Positions 22,324-32,034 of a stretch of 64,000 nucleotides of DNA are shown here, one piece after another (the first letter of the stretch is position 1; the number at the start of each line of letters is the position of its first letter). Under the pieces are notes generated by a model. The model had not been told where the DNA came from. It was given only the letters and a program-made list of their open reading frames with translations, and ran no database searches. A program made the position numbers and the translations under genes. The DNA lies in the NCBI GenBank assembly GCA_947624415.1, contig CANQKH010000004.1, positions 37,936 to 101,935 on the forward strand. Reading direction: 5' to 3'. Origin of the DNA: an uncultured Clostridia bacterium (GTDB lineage Bacteria > Bacillota > Clostridia > Christensenellales > UBA1242).

Positions 22324-23052
22324 TTATAATTTATCTTTATTGATTTGATACATTATTATAGCTCCGGAAATAGAAGCATTTAAACTCTCTATTCCTTCCT
22401 GCATAGGTATTCTAATAGTTTTGGTGCAAATTTCAAAGATTTCATCACTAATTCCTTGCCCTTCGTTACCGATTACAACACCTATTTGACCTTCTAATTG
22501 TGATTTAAAAACGTTTTCACCATGCATATCAGTTGCAACCAACTGAATTTTCCATTCCTTTAGCATTTCGACAAAATCTAATCTTTGAACAGAATATACA
22601 TTTGCGTGAAAGATACTTCCAACACTACTTCTAATAACTTTCGGATTTGTAGGATTTACACTTGACACCAAATAAACATAATTAAACCCGCAAGCATAGG
22701 CAGTCCTGATTAATGTTCCAACATTGCCTGGGTCTTGTAAACCATCTAAAATTAAAAAATTCGTTGTGGGCTTCTCTACAATATGTTGAGTGTATTCTAT
22801 AACACATAATACCCCTTGTGGTGTTTTTGTATCTGCAAGTTGCTGTATAACTTTATCCTCGGTTAAAAGAATTGGGCAATAAGAATAATCGAATGTTGAA
22901 ATATTTTTTTCGTTTACAAGTATATAAATTGGTTTTAATCCACTGCTTATAGCATCTTTGATTATTTTTATATTATCCAAAAAAAGCAAAGAGGAATTTT
23001 CTCGCTTTTGCTTTTTTAAAGATTGAATAAAGTTATTGCTTGCTTTTAGCAT
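22324..23052 (-). CDS. TrmH/SpoU-family RNA 2'-O-ribose methyltransferase
   Basis: LDGLQDPGNVGTLIRTA, VVIGNEGQGIS, IPMQEGIESLNAS. Confidence 0.93.
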   Translation of the reverse strand: MLKASNNFIQSLKKQKRENSSLLFLDNIKIIKDAISSGLKPIYILVNEKNISTFDYSYCPILLTEDKVIQQLADTKTPQGVLCVIEYTQHIVEKPTTNFLILDGLQDPGNVGTLIRTAYACGFNYVYLVSSVNPTNPKVIRSSVGSIFHANVYSVQRLDFVEMLKEWKIQLVATDMHGENVFKSQLEGQIGVVIGNEGQGISDEIFEICTKTIRIPMQEGIESLNASISGAIIMYQINKDKL

Positions 23053-23393
23053 TATTTTACTTGTCCAACAAGAGAAGCAAAGGCCTCAGGTTCTCTTACC
23101 GCCATATCCGCTAAAACTTTTCTATTAAGTTCTATTCCTTTACTTTTTAGCCCAGCAATAAATTTTGAGTAGGAAATTCCATTTTGTCTGCATCCTGCAT
23201 TAATTCTTGTAATCCACAAGGCTCTAAAATCTCTTTTCTTTTGTTTTCTTCCAATATAAGCATACTGTCCGCTTCGCATAACTTGAGTTTTTGCTGATCT
23301 ATAAAGTTTTGATTTTGTTCCCTTATATCCCTTTGCACTTTTTAATATTGAACGACGTTTTTTTACTGCATTAACTGCTCTTTTAATTCTCAT
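23052..23393 (-). CDS. rplT: 50S ribosomal protein L20
   Basis: [46 protein letters not shown]. Confidence 0.97.
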   Translation of the reverse strand: MRIKRAVNAVKKRRSILKSAKGYKGTKSKLYRSAKTQVMRSGQYAYIGRKQKKRDFRALWITRINAGCRQNGISYSKFIAGLKSKGIELNRKVLADMAVREPEAFASLVGQVK

Positions 23394-23404
23394 ATTTAGT
23401 CCTC

Positions 23405-23599
23405 CTATTTAGCCAAAAGGGATTTAATGTTTTGAGTATTTTTTCCAGCGATATAAGATCCCTTTCTAAGTTTTCTTTTATTTGATTGTGATTTCTTTGT
23501 AAGAAAGTGTCCTTTCCCAGGTCTGGCAAATTTTACCTGACCATTTGCAGTTAAGCGAAAGCGTTTTTTGCATCCGCTATGTGTTTTTTGTTTTGGCAT
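23405..23599 (-). CDS. rpmI: 50S ribosomal protein L35
   Basis: [23 protein letters not shown]. Confidence 0.97.
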   Translation of the reverse strand: MPKQKTHSGCKKRFRLTANGQVKFARPGKGHFLTKKSQSNKRKLRKGSYIAGKNTQNIKSLLAK

Positions 23600-23614
23600 A
23601 ATTTTAATTCTCCT

Positions 23615-24139
23615 TTATTTTGATTTTTTTGGGGATATAATAACAAATACATTTTTGCCCAAGAGTTCAGGGGCTTTTTCTGTAAACCCTACTTCATTTA
23701 AGCGATTACAAAATTCGTTGACTATTTCTATAGCTTTTTTTACATAAGCTTGCTCACGCCCTCTCATTCTTAATGAAATCTTGACTTTATTGCCGTCTTG
23801 TAAAAATTTAGTTGCACTTGATACCCTATATGCGATATCATGTTCGTCAATAGTCATTGAAAGCCGAACCTCTTTTGTTTCAATGATTTTTTGAGATTTC
23901 TTTATTTCCTTATCTTTTTTTAGTGCATCATATTTGTATTTTCCGTAATCCAAAATCTTGCAAACTGGAGGATTTGAACCTGTAGCAATGAGAACCAAGT
24001 CAAGTCCTGCTTCTTCTGCTTTTGCAAGTGCTTCGTTTCTAGATACTATTCCAAGTTGTTCACCGTTTTCTCCTATTAATCGAACTTGTGATGCATTTAT
24101 TTGTTCGTTTATAAATAATTCCTTAAAAATAATCTTAAT
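23615..24139 (-). CDS. infC: Translation initiation factor IF-3, non-canonical ATT start (ORF-track start at 23998 is too short)
   Basis: Frame extends upstream as IKIIFKELFINEQINASQVRLIGENGEQLGIVSRNEALAKAEEAGLDLVLIATGSNPPVCK; in-frame TAA just 5'; no ATG/GTG/TTG before the conserved N-terminus; AAGGGG then ATT. Confidence 0.9.
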   Translation of the reverse strand: MKIIFKELFINEQINASQVRLIGENGEQLGIVSRNEALAKAEEAGLDLVLIATGSNPPVCKILDYGKYKYDALKKDKEIKKSQKIIETKEVRLSMTIDEHDIAYRVSSATKFLQDGNKVKISLRMRGREQAYVKKAIEIVNEFCNRLNEVGFTEKAPELLGKNVFVIISPKKSK

Positions 24140-24147
24140 CCCCTTTT

Positions 24148-24181
24148 AAAAAAAATTGGTGGAAGCACAAAATTCCACCAA
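24148..24181 (-). terminator. Leader attenuator hairpin upstream of infC
   Basis: TTGGTGGAA...TTCCACCAA stem followed on - strand by a run of T. Confidence 0.85.
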
Positions 24182-24262
24182 AAAACATAATTAAAAATTA
24201 AGTTTTTACCAAATCTAACTATACTGTTGACTGGTGAGAAGTGGAACTTCTACTTTCATGTT
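24182..24262 (-). promoter_or_regulatory. infC-rpmI-rplT structured leader (L20/IF-3 leader candidate)
   Basis: GTAGAAGTTCCACTTCTCACCAGTCAACAGTATAG on - strand between promoter and attenuator. Confidence 0.5.
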
Positions 24263-24266
24263 TATT

Positions 24267-24295
24267 ATAATATCATAAAATTTACATATTGTCAA
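24267..24295 (-). promoter_or_regulatory. Sigma-A-type promoter for infC operon
   Basis: TTGACA-17 bp-TATTAT on - strand; -35 overlaps stop codon of upstream ORF. Confidence 0.7.
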
Positions 24296-24897
24296 CTACT
24301 TTTTTTGTTTTTATTCTGCTTTTTTATTTTTTTTCTATTAAATAATATTTCAAAGATATATCCTATTCTTAAAATTATAAGATTAGACTTATTTAATGCT
24401 CGTTCTTTCATAATTGCTTTAAAAAAAATTGTAATTCCTGCAATTGTTGCGGAAACCGCTATTGACGCAAGGAGAATTAAATTCAAGTTGGTAAGTTTCT
24501 TTGTTATTGTAGCTATTATACAAGCACCGCCTGCCCCACAAAGTGTGCTACAAATATCACCAATTACATCAGCACAAACACAGCACATTTTTTCTGAATT
24601 TTCACAAAGAATTAAGCCATATTCAGCACCTTTTATTCCTTTATCTTTCCACTTTTTAAAGACTTCAATATCCGCCGATGCAACTGCTATACCAATCATA
24701 TCAGAATAGACAGCGAGGAATATAAAAACACAAATACACAATGAAGCAACAACTACTCCCATGCTATTTAACAGTGCTTGACTAACGAAGCCAAAGAACA
24801 ATGAAAAACATATAGCAACAACAAACATTTTTATTGCCCATTTATATTTTGATGCACCGCTATAATTTTGTGTATAAATTTTTTTAATTTGTTTCAC
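24292..24897 (-). CDS. Integral membrane protein, uncharacterised
   Basis: 201 aa with several TM segments; located between xseB and infC. Confidence 0.7.
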   Translation of the reverse strand: MKQIKKIYTQNYSGASKYKWAIKMFVVAICFSLFFGFVSQALLNSMGVVVASLCICVFIFLAVYSDMIGIAVASADIEVFKKWKDKGIKGAEYGLILCENSEKMCCVCADVIGDICSTLCGAGGACIIATITKKLTNLNLILLASIAVSATIAGITIFFKAIMKERALNKSNLIILRIGYIFEILFNRKKIKKQNKNKKSS

Positions 24898-24928
24898 ATA
24901 TTAATATATTTTTATTTAATTGTGTTTA

Positions 24929-25135
24929 TTACTCTTCTTCTAAATTGCCCAAAACATTTTTAATTTCAGTCAATTGCCCTTTGGCTTTATCTAATTCGCC
25001 GTAACATAGTTTTATTAATTCTTGACCTCTTTCTAAAAGTTTGGTTGCTCTTTCAATAGTAATATTACCTTCATCTAGTAATTTCACTATATTATTTAAC
25101 TCTTGAATTGCATCTTCATAATTGATTTTTTCCAT
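24929..25135 (-). CDS. xseB: Exodeoxyribonuclease VII small subunit
   Basis: MEKINYEDAIQELNNIVKLLDEGNITIERATKLLERGQELIKLC; next to xseA. Confidence 0.93.
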   Translation of the reverse strand: MEKINYEDAIQELNNIVKLLDEGNITIERATKLLERGQELIKLCYGELDKAKGQLTEIKNVLGNLEEE

Positions 25136-26309
25136 TATCCACCTCATAAGATTTGGCATTTATTTTTCCGTCAGCAAACACGACTTCAAAATTGTTAAAT
25201 TTGTCCAAATCTTTAATTTTCTTAATAGCTTTTCCTTTTTGCTCTATTTTTGCGTATCCTCTCTTTAATATTTCTAAAGGATTTAATTTATTTATCGTAT
25301 TTTCAATCAAACCCATTTCATACGCTCGCTGATTAATATAACTTTCAAATGAGTTTATAAAGGTTTGCTTTATTTTTGCGGTATTTTTTGTATAATTAGA
25401 AAGTATTTTTTCAAAATTATTAATTAGCACTAATTTAAAATATGCAATATTATCAATATTATCATCAATGTAATTTTTGGCTGCTTTAAAAAAAACATTT
25501 GTCAAATTTTTTAATTCATTTTTTTTATCATCTAAGTTAAAAGTAACAAGTTCTGCGGCCGCGGATGGTGTCGGTGCTCTTAAATCACTAACAAAATCTA
25601 GTATAGTAAAATCCGTTTCATGGCCAACTGCTGAAATAATTGGTATGGGACAATTAAATGCTGCTCTTGCCACTTTTTCCGTGTTGTAAGCCCAAAGATC
25701 TTCAAGAGAACCGCCCCCTCTTGCAACAATAATTAAATCAATTTTTTTGTATTTCCCAAAATTATTTATAGCATTAGCAATCTCATCTTCAGCACCAATT
25801 CCTTGAACTTTTGTATTATATAAAACAATATCCAAGAAAGGATTTCTTCGCCAAGCCACATTTTTTATATCTTGTATAACGGCACCTTCTTTTGACGTTA
25901 TAACTCCTATACGATTAATACTTTTAGGCAATGGTTTTTTATTTGAAGCATTAAAAAGACCTTCAAGTTCTAATTTTTGTTTTAATTTTAAAAAATCTTC
26001 AAATAGATTCCCCAGGCCTAGAGTCTCAACTCTTACCGCATTAAAATTCAACTTTCCGCCTTTTACATAGAAGTTTGGAGAGCCGGTAACTACTACTTTT
26101 GTGCCTTCAACAATTAAATCGTTAAATGCCGGATAAAAACATACACATGAAAGAATTGCATCTTCGTCTTTAAGACTAAAATATATAACGTTACGTGTTA
26201 TACTTTTTCCAAACACCTCTCCAACTACCGAAATATTATGAAGTAATTCCTCAGAATCGAATATTTGTTTTATATACTGGTTAAATCTCGTAACCGTAAT
26301 GGCTTCCAT
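25116..26309 (-). CDS. xseA: Exodeoxyribonuclease VII large subunit
   Basis: ITVTRFNQYIKQIFDSEELL OB domain; IIVARGGGSLEDLWAYN; ISAVGHETDFTILDFVSDLRAPTPSAAAE. Confidence 0.97.
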   Translation of the reverse strand: MEAITVTRFNQYIKQIFDSEELLHNISVVGEVFGKSITRNVIYFSLKDEDAILSCVCFYPAFNDLIVEGTKVVVTGSPNFYVKGGKLNFNAVRVETLGLGNLFEDFLKLKQKLELEGLFNASNKKPLPKSINRIGVITSKEGAVIQDIKNVAWRRNPFLDIVLYNTKVQGIGAEDEIANAINNFGKYKKIDLIIVARGGGSLEDLWAYNTEKVARAAFNCPIPIISAVGHETDFTILDFVSDLRAPTPSAAAELVTFNLDDKKNELKNLTNVFFKAAKNYIDDNIDNIAYFKLVLINNFEKILSNYTKNTAKIKQTFINSFESYINQRAYEMGLIENTINKLNPLEILKRGYAKIEQKGKAIKKIKDLDKFNNFEVVFADGKINAKSYEVDNGKNQL

Positions 26310-26716
26310 TAGTTACCCTCTTGTGTCAAATTAAGTTCTTTTATTATTGAAGATAAAACACCATTAATAAATCGCGAACTTTTACTTGTAGAATAAGATT
26401 TTGAAAGTTCAACAACCTCATTAATTACTATTTGATAAGGTGTTTTTAAATAAATGATCTCAGTAAGAGCTAAAAGCATAAGAGCAAAATCAACTTTATA
26501 AAGTCTATTTAATTCATATCCTTGTAAATGTTTTGATATTAAATCTTCAAGTTCATTTCTATGATTAATAAATGATTCGACAATTTCCTTTGAAAAATTC
26601 TTGTCTTTTTCATCAATTAAAGATGAAAAAAACTCTTCGTCAAATGTATAACTATTTTTAACGAAAAGTCTTTCAAATATTAGTTTAAATGCCAACTCAC
26701 GTGCTTGCCTTCTCAT
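26309..26716 (-). CDS. nusB: Transcription antitermination factor NusB
   Basis: MRRQARELAFKLIFE; YQIVINEVVELSKSYSTSKSSRFINGVLSSI. Confidence 0.95.
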   Translation of the reverse strand: MRRQARELAFKLIFERLFVKNSYTFDEEFFSSLIDEKDKNFSKEIVESFINHRNELEDLISKHLQGYELNRLYKVDFALMLLALTEIIYLKTPYQIVINEVVELSKSYSTSKSSRFINGVLSSIIKELNLTQEGN

Positions 26717-27108
26717 TCTACAGCCTCTTCACAAGAAACATCGCAAACATGAACATTTATTTTACCAGGCTTGATTCCAACCATGGAACCCAAAGAATTT
26801 TTAATGTTTTCTTGAACTCTGTAGGCTATATCAGGAACGCTATAACCAATTCTAACAACTATATAAACATCTACATTTAATGTCCCATTAACATCAAATT
26901 TTATTGTAACACCTTCACTTTTTGATTTAGACCATTTTCTAAATAAAGAAAGTTTGGCATTTGTTAAAGAATCTACGCCATTTATTTCTTTTGTTGCTAA
27001 ATTTATAATTGATAGTAAAATATCCCTGTCAATCTCAACTTTACCTTTCTTTTGCATTGCATTTCTGTTTTTGTTCATATATGCTCCTATACTTTTATAG
27101 TATAGCAC
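26713..27108 (-). CDS. Asp23/Gls24 family (YqhY-like) protein
   Basis: Asp23 fold sequence (LLSIINLATKEINGVDSL...VYIVVRIGYSVPDIAYRVQENIKNSLGSMVG); between nusB and spoIIIAH. Confidence 0.88.
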   Translation of the reverse strand: MLYYKSIGAYMNKNRNAMQKKGKVEIDRDILLSIINLATKEINGVDSLTNAKLSLFRKWSKSKSEGVTIKFDVNGTLNVDVYIVVRIGYSVPDIAYRVQENIKNSLGSMVGIKPGKINVHVCDVSCEEAVE

Positions 27109-27128
27109 AAATCATTTATAATTTGCAA

Positions 27129-27599
27129 TTATTCTACATTGAAAATTTTTATATTTTCAATACTCGTGGCTATTTGTGATTGAATAACTGAAACTATTTG
27201 AGCAACTTGCGTTGCATTTAAGTCGCTAGCCTTAACAACAGCGTTTACTTTTAAGTCAGAAATTGAGACAATGCAATCTTCAAATCCCTTAGCCTTTATT
27301 AATCCTTCAACAACAAGTTCCTTATCCATTAAATCAATTAAAGCAAGTTTTGATTTTTCTGCTGACTTAACAGCCTCCTCAGATGATGCTTCGCTGGAAA
27401 TTATTGCATCATAGTAAAGCATTTCTTGATCTCTAGTAGATTCACGCGTGGTTCTATACGTTTGAAAATAACTTGATGTGGTTGTAACTGTGTTTTTGTT
27501 TGATGAAATAGAGTTATTAAGCATTACATTAAGGTATCCTGTAACTCCTAGTAATAAAATCATAACTGTAATAATAATTATCTTTGTCCTTTTTTTCAT
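27129..27599 (-). CDS. spoIIIAH: Stage III sporulation protein AH
   Basis: N-terminal TM, YFQTYRTTRESTRDQEMLYYDAIISSEASSEE; last gene of spoIIIA cluster. Confidence 0.9.
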   Translation of the reverse strand: MKKRTKIIIITVMILLLGVTGYLNVMLNNSISSNKNTVTTTSSYFQTYRTTRESTRDQEMLYYDAIISSEASSEEAVKSAEKSKLALIDLMDKELVVEGLIKAKGFEDCIVSISDLKVNAVVKASDLNATQVAQIVSVIQSQIATSIENIKIFNVE

Positions 27600-27611
27600 T
27601 TTACTCTCCTT

Positions 27612-28187
27612 TTAACTTTTCCCTTCAAAAATATTTATCTTAGAGTTGTCTATATCTATCACCGTTTGTATAATTGAAATTATATTCATTTTAACTCCCA
27701 CATCATTAACTCCTGTTGCGATGACTACAATTCCTTTTACAACTGGATAGATTTCTTCTTTAATTACAGGTTTTCCATCCACTAATACAACTGACGATGA
27801 TGTTATATCAACACCATTTGAAGTTGTTCGTGTTTCATCTTCTGTAACATAGACATATTCAAAGCCTTTTTCTAGTGTAATTATTACATCTGTATCGCCT
27901 ACGCCCTTCACTCTTGTTATTACATTTTCAAGTTTATTCTCAAGGTATTCTATATATTCATTTGAATTTGAAAATGTCGTGCTAACATTGTCGAAATTTG
28001 TCGTATCGGTCTTTGATTTCTTTTTAGGGACAATAAATGCAAAATATACTAATGCAACTATAATGGCTAGTCCCACCGATAAATAAATTTCTATGTGTTT
28101 AACTTTTTTAATTTTTTCATATAATGCTTTAAATTTTGCTTTAAAATCAAGTGTCATACAATATCGCCTCCTCATTGATTTCAACAC
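27612..28187 (-). CDS. spoIIIAG: Stage III sporulation protein AG
   Basis: YLENKLENVITRVKGVGDTDVIITLEKG; GIVVIATGVNDVGVKMNI; synteny. Confidence 0.92.
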   Translation of the reverse strand: MLKSMRRRYCMTLDFKAKFKALYEKIKKVKHIEIYLSVGLAIIVALVYFAFIVPKKKSKTDTTNFDNVSTTFSNSNEYIEYLENKLENVITRVKGVGDTDVIITLEKGFEYVYVTEDETRTTSNGVDITSSSVVLVDGKPVIKEEIYPVVKGIVVIATGVNDVGVKMNIISIIQTVIDIDNSKINIFEGKS

Positions 28188-28659
28188 AAGCCATTATTAT
28201 ATTGCTTATATCTTTTTTTATTTTCATTATATCTGTATGCTCTGCATTTTCTGTTATGACTAAACGACTTAAATCGACATTAATTGATTTTATTTGCATA
28301 GTTTTATCAAATATGTCTGCACTTATATAAACCGAAACATTTTTGTATCCATAATTTTTTATTTTATTTTCCAATTGCACTTTTAAAGCATTTAATTTAT
28401 CAAGATTTAACTGATATAAATAATCTTCATCAACTTCAATACCTTGATCATATTCAAATATGTTGTCGAGGTTTATTTTTTCATTTACAAGTTTGGGTAA
28501 TGGCAATATTATCACAAGAACTATTATAAACGATAATATACCTTTAATATATCTATTCATTTGTCCACTCGGTAAAATAAGTTCTATAAGAACAGATAAG
28601 CTTATAATGCCAGCGATTGATAAAATCCATTTGGAAAGTTCAGCCAACATACGCCCTCC
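28147..28659 (-). CDS. spoIIIAF: Stage III sporulation protein AF
   Basis: LSKWILSIAGIISLSVLIELILPSGQMNRYIKGILSFIIVLVI; synteny; internal ATG is the likely start. Confidence 0.9.
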   Translation of the reverse strand, partial: GGRMLAELSKWILSIAGIISLSVLIELILPSGQMNRYIKGILSFIIVLVIILPLPKLVNEKINLDNIFEYDQGIEVDEDYLYQLNLDKLNALKVQLENKIKNYGYKNVSVYISADIFDKTMQIKSINVDLSRLVITENAEHTDIMKIKKDISNIIMACVEINEEAILYDT

Positions 28660-29849
28660 TAAACAATATTTGCAGAGCAAATTACCAACCCAAGCAATAT
28701 AAAATATACAAATGCAATACCGATTAAAACAACAAGTAATAAGACGATGCTTTTTGATAATGAAGATATAAAATTTGCAATCTGTTTATTGCCTAGAGGT
28801 TCTATTATTCCTGCAGTTAATTTAAGTGCCAACATAAATAAAACTAATTGAATAACTGGAGAAATTATAGTGGCTAAAAGCAAATACAAACCAGTTGCTC
28901 CTATTGCATTTTTTATAAGATTTGAAGAGGCAAGAACAATCCCCATACCATCACTCAAATAAGAACCTAAAAGAGGAACATAGGAACGTATAGCGTATTT
29001 AACAGTTTTCATCGATATTCCATCAATAGAACCCGCTTGCAACCCCTGAACAGACAAAAATGCAGTAAAAATTGTAAATATGAGACCAGTTAACCATTTA
29101 AAAGTGCTCTCAAAAAAAGATGTGAATTTATCCAATTTTATTGAATTTGACAAATTTGAAACTATTGAAAAAACAACCGAAAAAATAAAAATTGGCAAAA
29201 GAATATATGTAAATAAACTTATAATTGTGCTTGTTAATAACGCCATTGCTGGTTGATAGATGGATGCTGAAACAGTGCCTCCTATTGCGGAAAGAAATGT
29301 AAGTAGTATAGGAAATATAATTTCCATTTGTGATTTAATCGAATAAATAGTATTTGTTGTTATCGTTATCATTTTTGCTACTATAGTTAAAACCATAACA
29401 ACTATAATTCCATATGTAACAAAATTAATAAGATTTGATACTGATTTTCCGTTACTGTTCGACTTTAAGCCTTGTAACATAGAACCCATTAGTGATACTG
29501 CAATAATAAGAGAAATAAACGGTATTAATCCTACAATATCATCAAAAAATAAATTTAATATACTACTCCAAAGACTTTTACCATTGTCAAATTCCCCTTT
29601 TATTAATTTCATTAGTTTTTCATAAAAGGTTCTGCCTCCAAAAATTACGATTTGCCCTGAAGTAAGTTGATTCAAAATATCATCAAGTGAGTCGAAATTT
29701 AACCCATTTAATTGTTTTAATATTTCATCATCAATCTCCTGATATGAATTGCTTTCGCTTGATGTGGCTTGGGTCTTGGTGGCGGAACTACAGCCAATCG
29801 GAAAAACAAAAATTAAAATCAATATTAAAATTATTAAAGTTTTTTTCAT
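28659..29849 (-). CDS. spoIIIAE: Stage III sporulation protein AE
   Basis: Multi-TM protein with typical SpoIIIAE sequence and synteny. Confidence 0.95.
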   Translation of the reverse strand: MKKTLIILILILIFVFPIGCSSATKTQATSSESNSYQEIDDEILKQLNGLNFDSLDDILNQLTSGQIVIFGGRTFYEKLMKLIKGEFDNGKSLWSSILNLFFDDIVGLIPFISLIIAVSLMGSMLQGLKSNSNGKSVSNLINFVTYGIIVVMVLTIVAKMITITTNTIYSIKSQMEIIFPILLTFLSAIGGTVSASIYQPAMALLTSTIISLFTYILLPIFIFSVVFSIVSNLSNSIKLDKFTSFFESTFKWLTGLIFTIFTAFLSVQGLQAGSIDGISMKTVKYAIRSYVPLLGSYLSDGMGIVLASSNLIKNAIGATGLYLLLATIISPVIQLVLFMLALKLTAGIIEPLGNKQIANFISSLSKSIVLLLVVLIGIAFVYFILLGLVICSANIV

Positions 29850-30238
29850 TTTGGCAGAAGCCCCATAATTATTGTCAAAATATTTGTGATAATAGGCATT
29901 GCCATAACCATTATTACTAGTTTTCCGCCAAGCAATACTTTATCGCCTAAACTATTATTTCCTGTTTCGTTACATATCCCTGCTGTAAATTCTATTAAGT
30001 AGCCAATCCCTATAATTTTTAAGAGTAATGTGTATAAATTTGAATTTAATCCTGTATATCCTATTATATCTTTAAAAGTAGTTAAAATTCCAGTGAAATA
30101 GTTGATAATTAAAAAAATAATTATCATTCCCCCGGCAATCCCAATAAAAATTGCAAAATCACTGCGCAATGGACGAATAATAAGAGTTGCCAAGCAAGTT
30201 ATTAGTCCAATTGATACAATTTTTAAAATAATATCCAT
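29846..30238 (-). CDS. spoIIIAD: Stage III sporulation protein AD
   Basis: FAIFIGIAGGMIIIF; LEFTAGICNETGNNSLGDKVLLGGKLVIM-type sequence; synteny. Confidence 0.93.
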   Translation of the reverse strand: MDIILKIVSIGLITCLATLIIRPLRSDFAIFIGIAGGMIIIFLIINYFTGILTTFKDIIGYTGLNSNLYTLLLKIIGIGYLIEFTAGICNETGNNSLGDKVLLGGKLVIMVMAMPIITNILTIIMGLLPK

Positions 30239-30245
30239 ATTCCTC

Positions 30246-30440
30246 TCAAAAATTAAAGATAGTTTTTAGTGTTGCAAATAAATCACCTATTAAATTCAAC
30301 ACCATTACAAGAACAATTACGAGTCCAGCCAATGTGGCAAAAGTTGATATTTCTTCCTTCCCTGTTTGTTTTAAAATTTGCCCCACCACAGCGGTTAGAA
30401 GTCCGATTGCCGCAATTTTAAATATTATTTCTACATCCAT
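30246..30440 (-). CDS. spoIIIAC: Stage III sporulation protein AC
   Basis: MDVEIIFKIAAIGLLTAVVGQILKQTGKEEISTFATLAGLVIVLVMV. Confidence 0.93.
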   Translation of the reverse strand: MDVEIIFKIAAIGLLTAVVGQILKQTGKEEISTFATLAGLVIVLVMVLNLIGDLFATLKTIFNF

Positions 30441-30449
30441 TCTTACCTC

Positions 30450-30944
30450 CTATATAAAAATAATGAAAATGAAAATTCCAGCAATCAATCCAAGTTTTAT
30501 CGACAACGAGCCATACTTTTTGTTTTCAGATACAGCATTTGACGATATAACTTCAAATCTACTTTGAAAATTCTTTATCTCTTTTGACTGGCTGTCCACA
30601 TCACTTCTTCCCAAACCACGGAAAAACATAAAAATTAAATCTTTTTCTTCTTCTTTTAAAAAATTTATATTTTTAAAAAGAATATCCTTTTCTAAACTAG
30701 ATTCTTTATCTATAAATGACAAATAATTTAAATCTAATCCATGTAATTTCGTTTTTTCTTTTTCATCAAGGTTTAAAAAAATATTTTTAACTCGTTCTCT
30801 TGAGAAATTTATTTCAACGTCAAATTTTTGACATAAAAAAACAAGTGCTTGAAAAAAGTTTGCTCGTATTTTATATTTCTTAGAAAAGATATATCCTATA
30901 TAAATTGAAATACATAATAAAATTACTAACACAAATATCCTCAT
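30450..30944 (-). CDS. spoIIIAB: Stage III sporulation protein AB
   Basis: Size, N/C-terminal TM pattern and YGSLSIKLGLIAGIFIFIIFI tail; position between AA and AC. Confidence 0.88.
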   Translation of the reverse strand: MRIFVLVILLCISIYIGYIFSKKYKIRANFFQALVFLCQKFDVEINFSRERVKNIFLNLDEKEKTKLHGLDLNYLSFIDKESSLEKDILFKNINFLKEEEKDLIFMFFRGLGRSDVDSQSKEIKNFQSRFEVISSNAVSENKKYGSLSIKLGLIAGIFIFIIFI

Positions 30945-30952
30945 TTTACCTC

Positions 30953-31855
30953 CTATTTTAGTCTTGAAAAATTTTCATCATAGATCCCTTCTAAAGTTCC
31001 CGGACCATTTCGTTGAGATAAAAGAATATATCTTCTAAAAACCTTATTTTTTACTAATTCATCAAAAGTTGGTTTTTTAATGAAATTTTCTATTGTATCA
31101 CTATGGGCAGATGCAATAACGGATACGCCTGAGTTTACCGCATATAAAATAGCATCGACATCCTCTTGATGACCTAATTCATCGGTAACAATTAAATCAG
31201 GAGATAAAGAACGTATCCCATTTTCGAAACCTATGCTTTTTTTAGCAAAAGATATTTTATCTGAAAAATTTCCAACACACCCATCTGTTCCAAGGTCGAT
31301 TTCACCTCTTTCATCTAAAATTAAAACATTATATGCATAATTGCGTTCAGACAGTTGATAAACAAAATCGCGTAAAAATGTGGTTTTTCCGGCACCCGGT
31401 GGAGATATGACTAATGTATTGAGTATTTGATTGTTTACAATTAAAAAATTGAAGGCGTTGAGAGAACAATTTTTTATCTCATGAGGAAGTCTTATATTAA
31501 TACTATTGAAATTAGTCAATGTTTTTATTTTGCCTGCCTCTTCAATAACGTCTCCACCAATTCCCAACCTTATACCTCCTTTGGTTACTAAATAACCTTT
31601 TTTTAGTTGCTCATTAACAGAGTATATAGAACATTCACTTGCTCTAAATATAACATCTTCAACCATAATTTTGGAGGCGTATAAAGCAAATTTAAGATTG
31701 CTTGTAACACCATTCTCTCCAAGATAAATTCTTTGACTGCCAATATTAAGAACTATTGGCTTGTCCGCTCTTAGACGTATTTCATTTATTGATTTAAAAT
31801 TTACCTTTGAAACTAAAATCTCATAAATATTATTTGGAAGAATATTTTTTAGCAT
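30953..31855 (-). CDS. spoIIIAA: Stage III sporulation protein AA (secretion-type ATPase)
   Basis: VISPPGAGKTTFLRD Walker A; LIVTDELGHQEDVDAI Walker B. Confidence 0.96.
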   Translation of the reverse strand: MLKNILPNNIYEILVSKVNFKSINEIRLRADKPIVLNIGSQRIYLGENGVTSNLKFALYASKIMVEDVIFRASECSIYSVNEQLKKGYLVTKGGIRLGIGGDVIEEAGKIKTLTNFNSINIRLPHEIKNCSLNAFNFLIVNNQILNTLVISPPGAGKTTFLRDFVYQLSERNYAYNVLILDERGEIDLGTDGCVGNFSDKISFAKKSIGFENGIRSLSPDLIVTDELGHQEDVDAILYAVNSGVSVIASAHSDTIENFIKKPTFDELVKNKVFRRYILLSQRNGPGTLEGIYDENFSRLK

Positions 31856-31952
31856 ATTATCTCCTATGCTAATGTATTAAAGACAAAATATTCAAATTAC
31901 AATACGACAAATAAAGTCAAAAAGAGCAAATATCAATAAAAGTAAAATAAAA

Positions 31953-31985
31953 TTAAAAAGAGTCCGGTAAAATACCGAACTCAAA
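31953..31985 (-). terminator. Terminator after efp
   Basis: GAGTTCGGTA-TTT-TACCGGACTC followed by TTTTT on - strand. Confidence 0.8.
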
Positions 31986-32034
31986 TTTAAATTTGTATCT
32001 ATTTTTAGATGCTAATCTATTGAAAAACTACAAT

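Noticed and set aside
23958-24149. + strand 63-aa ORF over the infC 5' end, and + ORF 24227-24709
   Set aside because: Antisense to infC N-terminus/leader and to the membrane-protein gene; no supporting signals.
25116-25159. xseB starting at 25159 (MPNLMRWIMEK...)
   Set aside because: Family N-terminus matches MEKINYEDAIQEL, so the internal ATG at 25135 is more likely.
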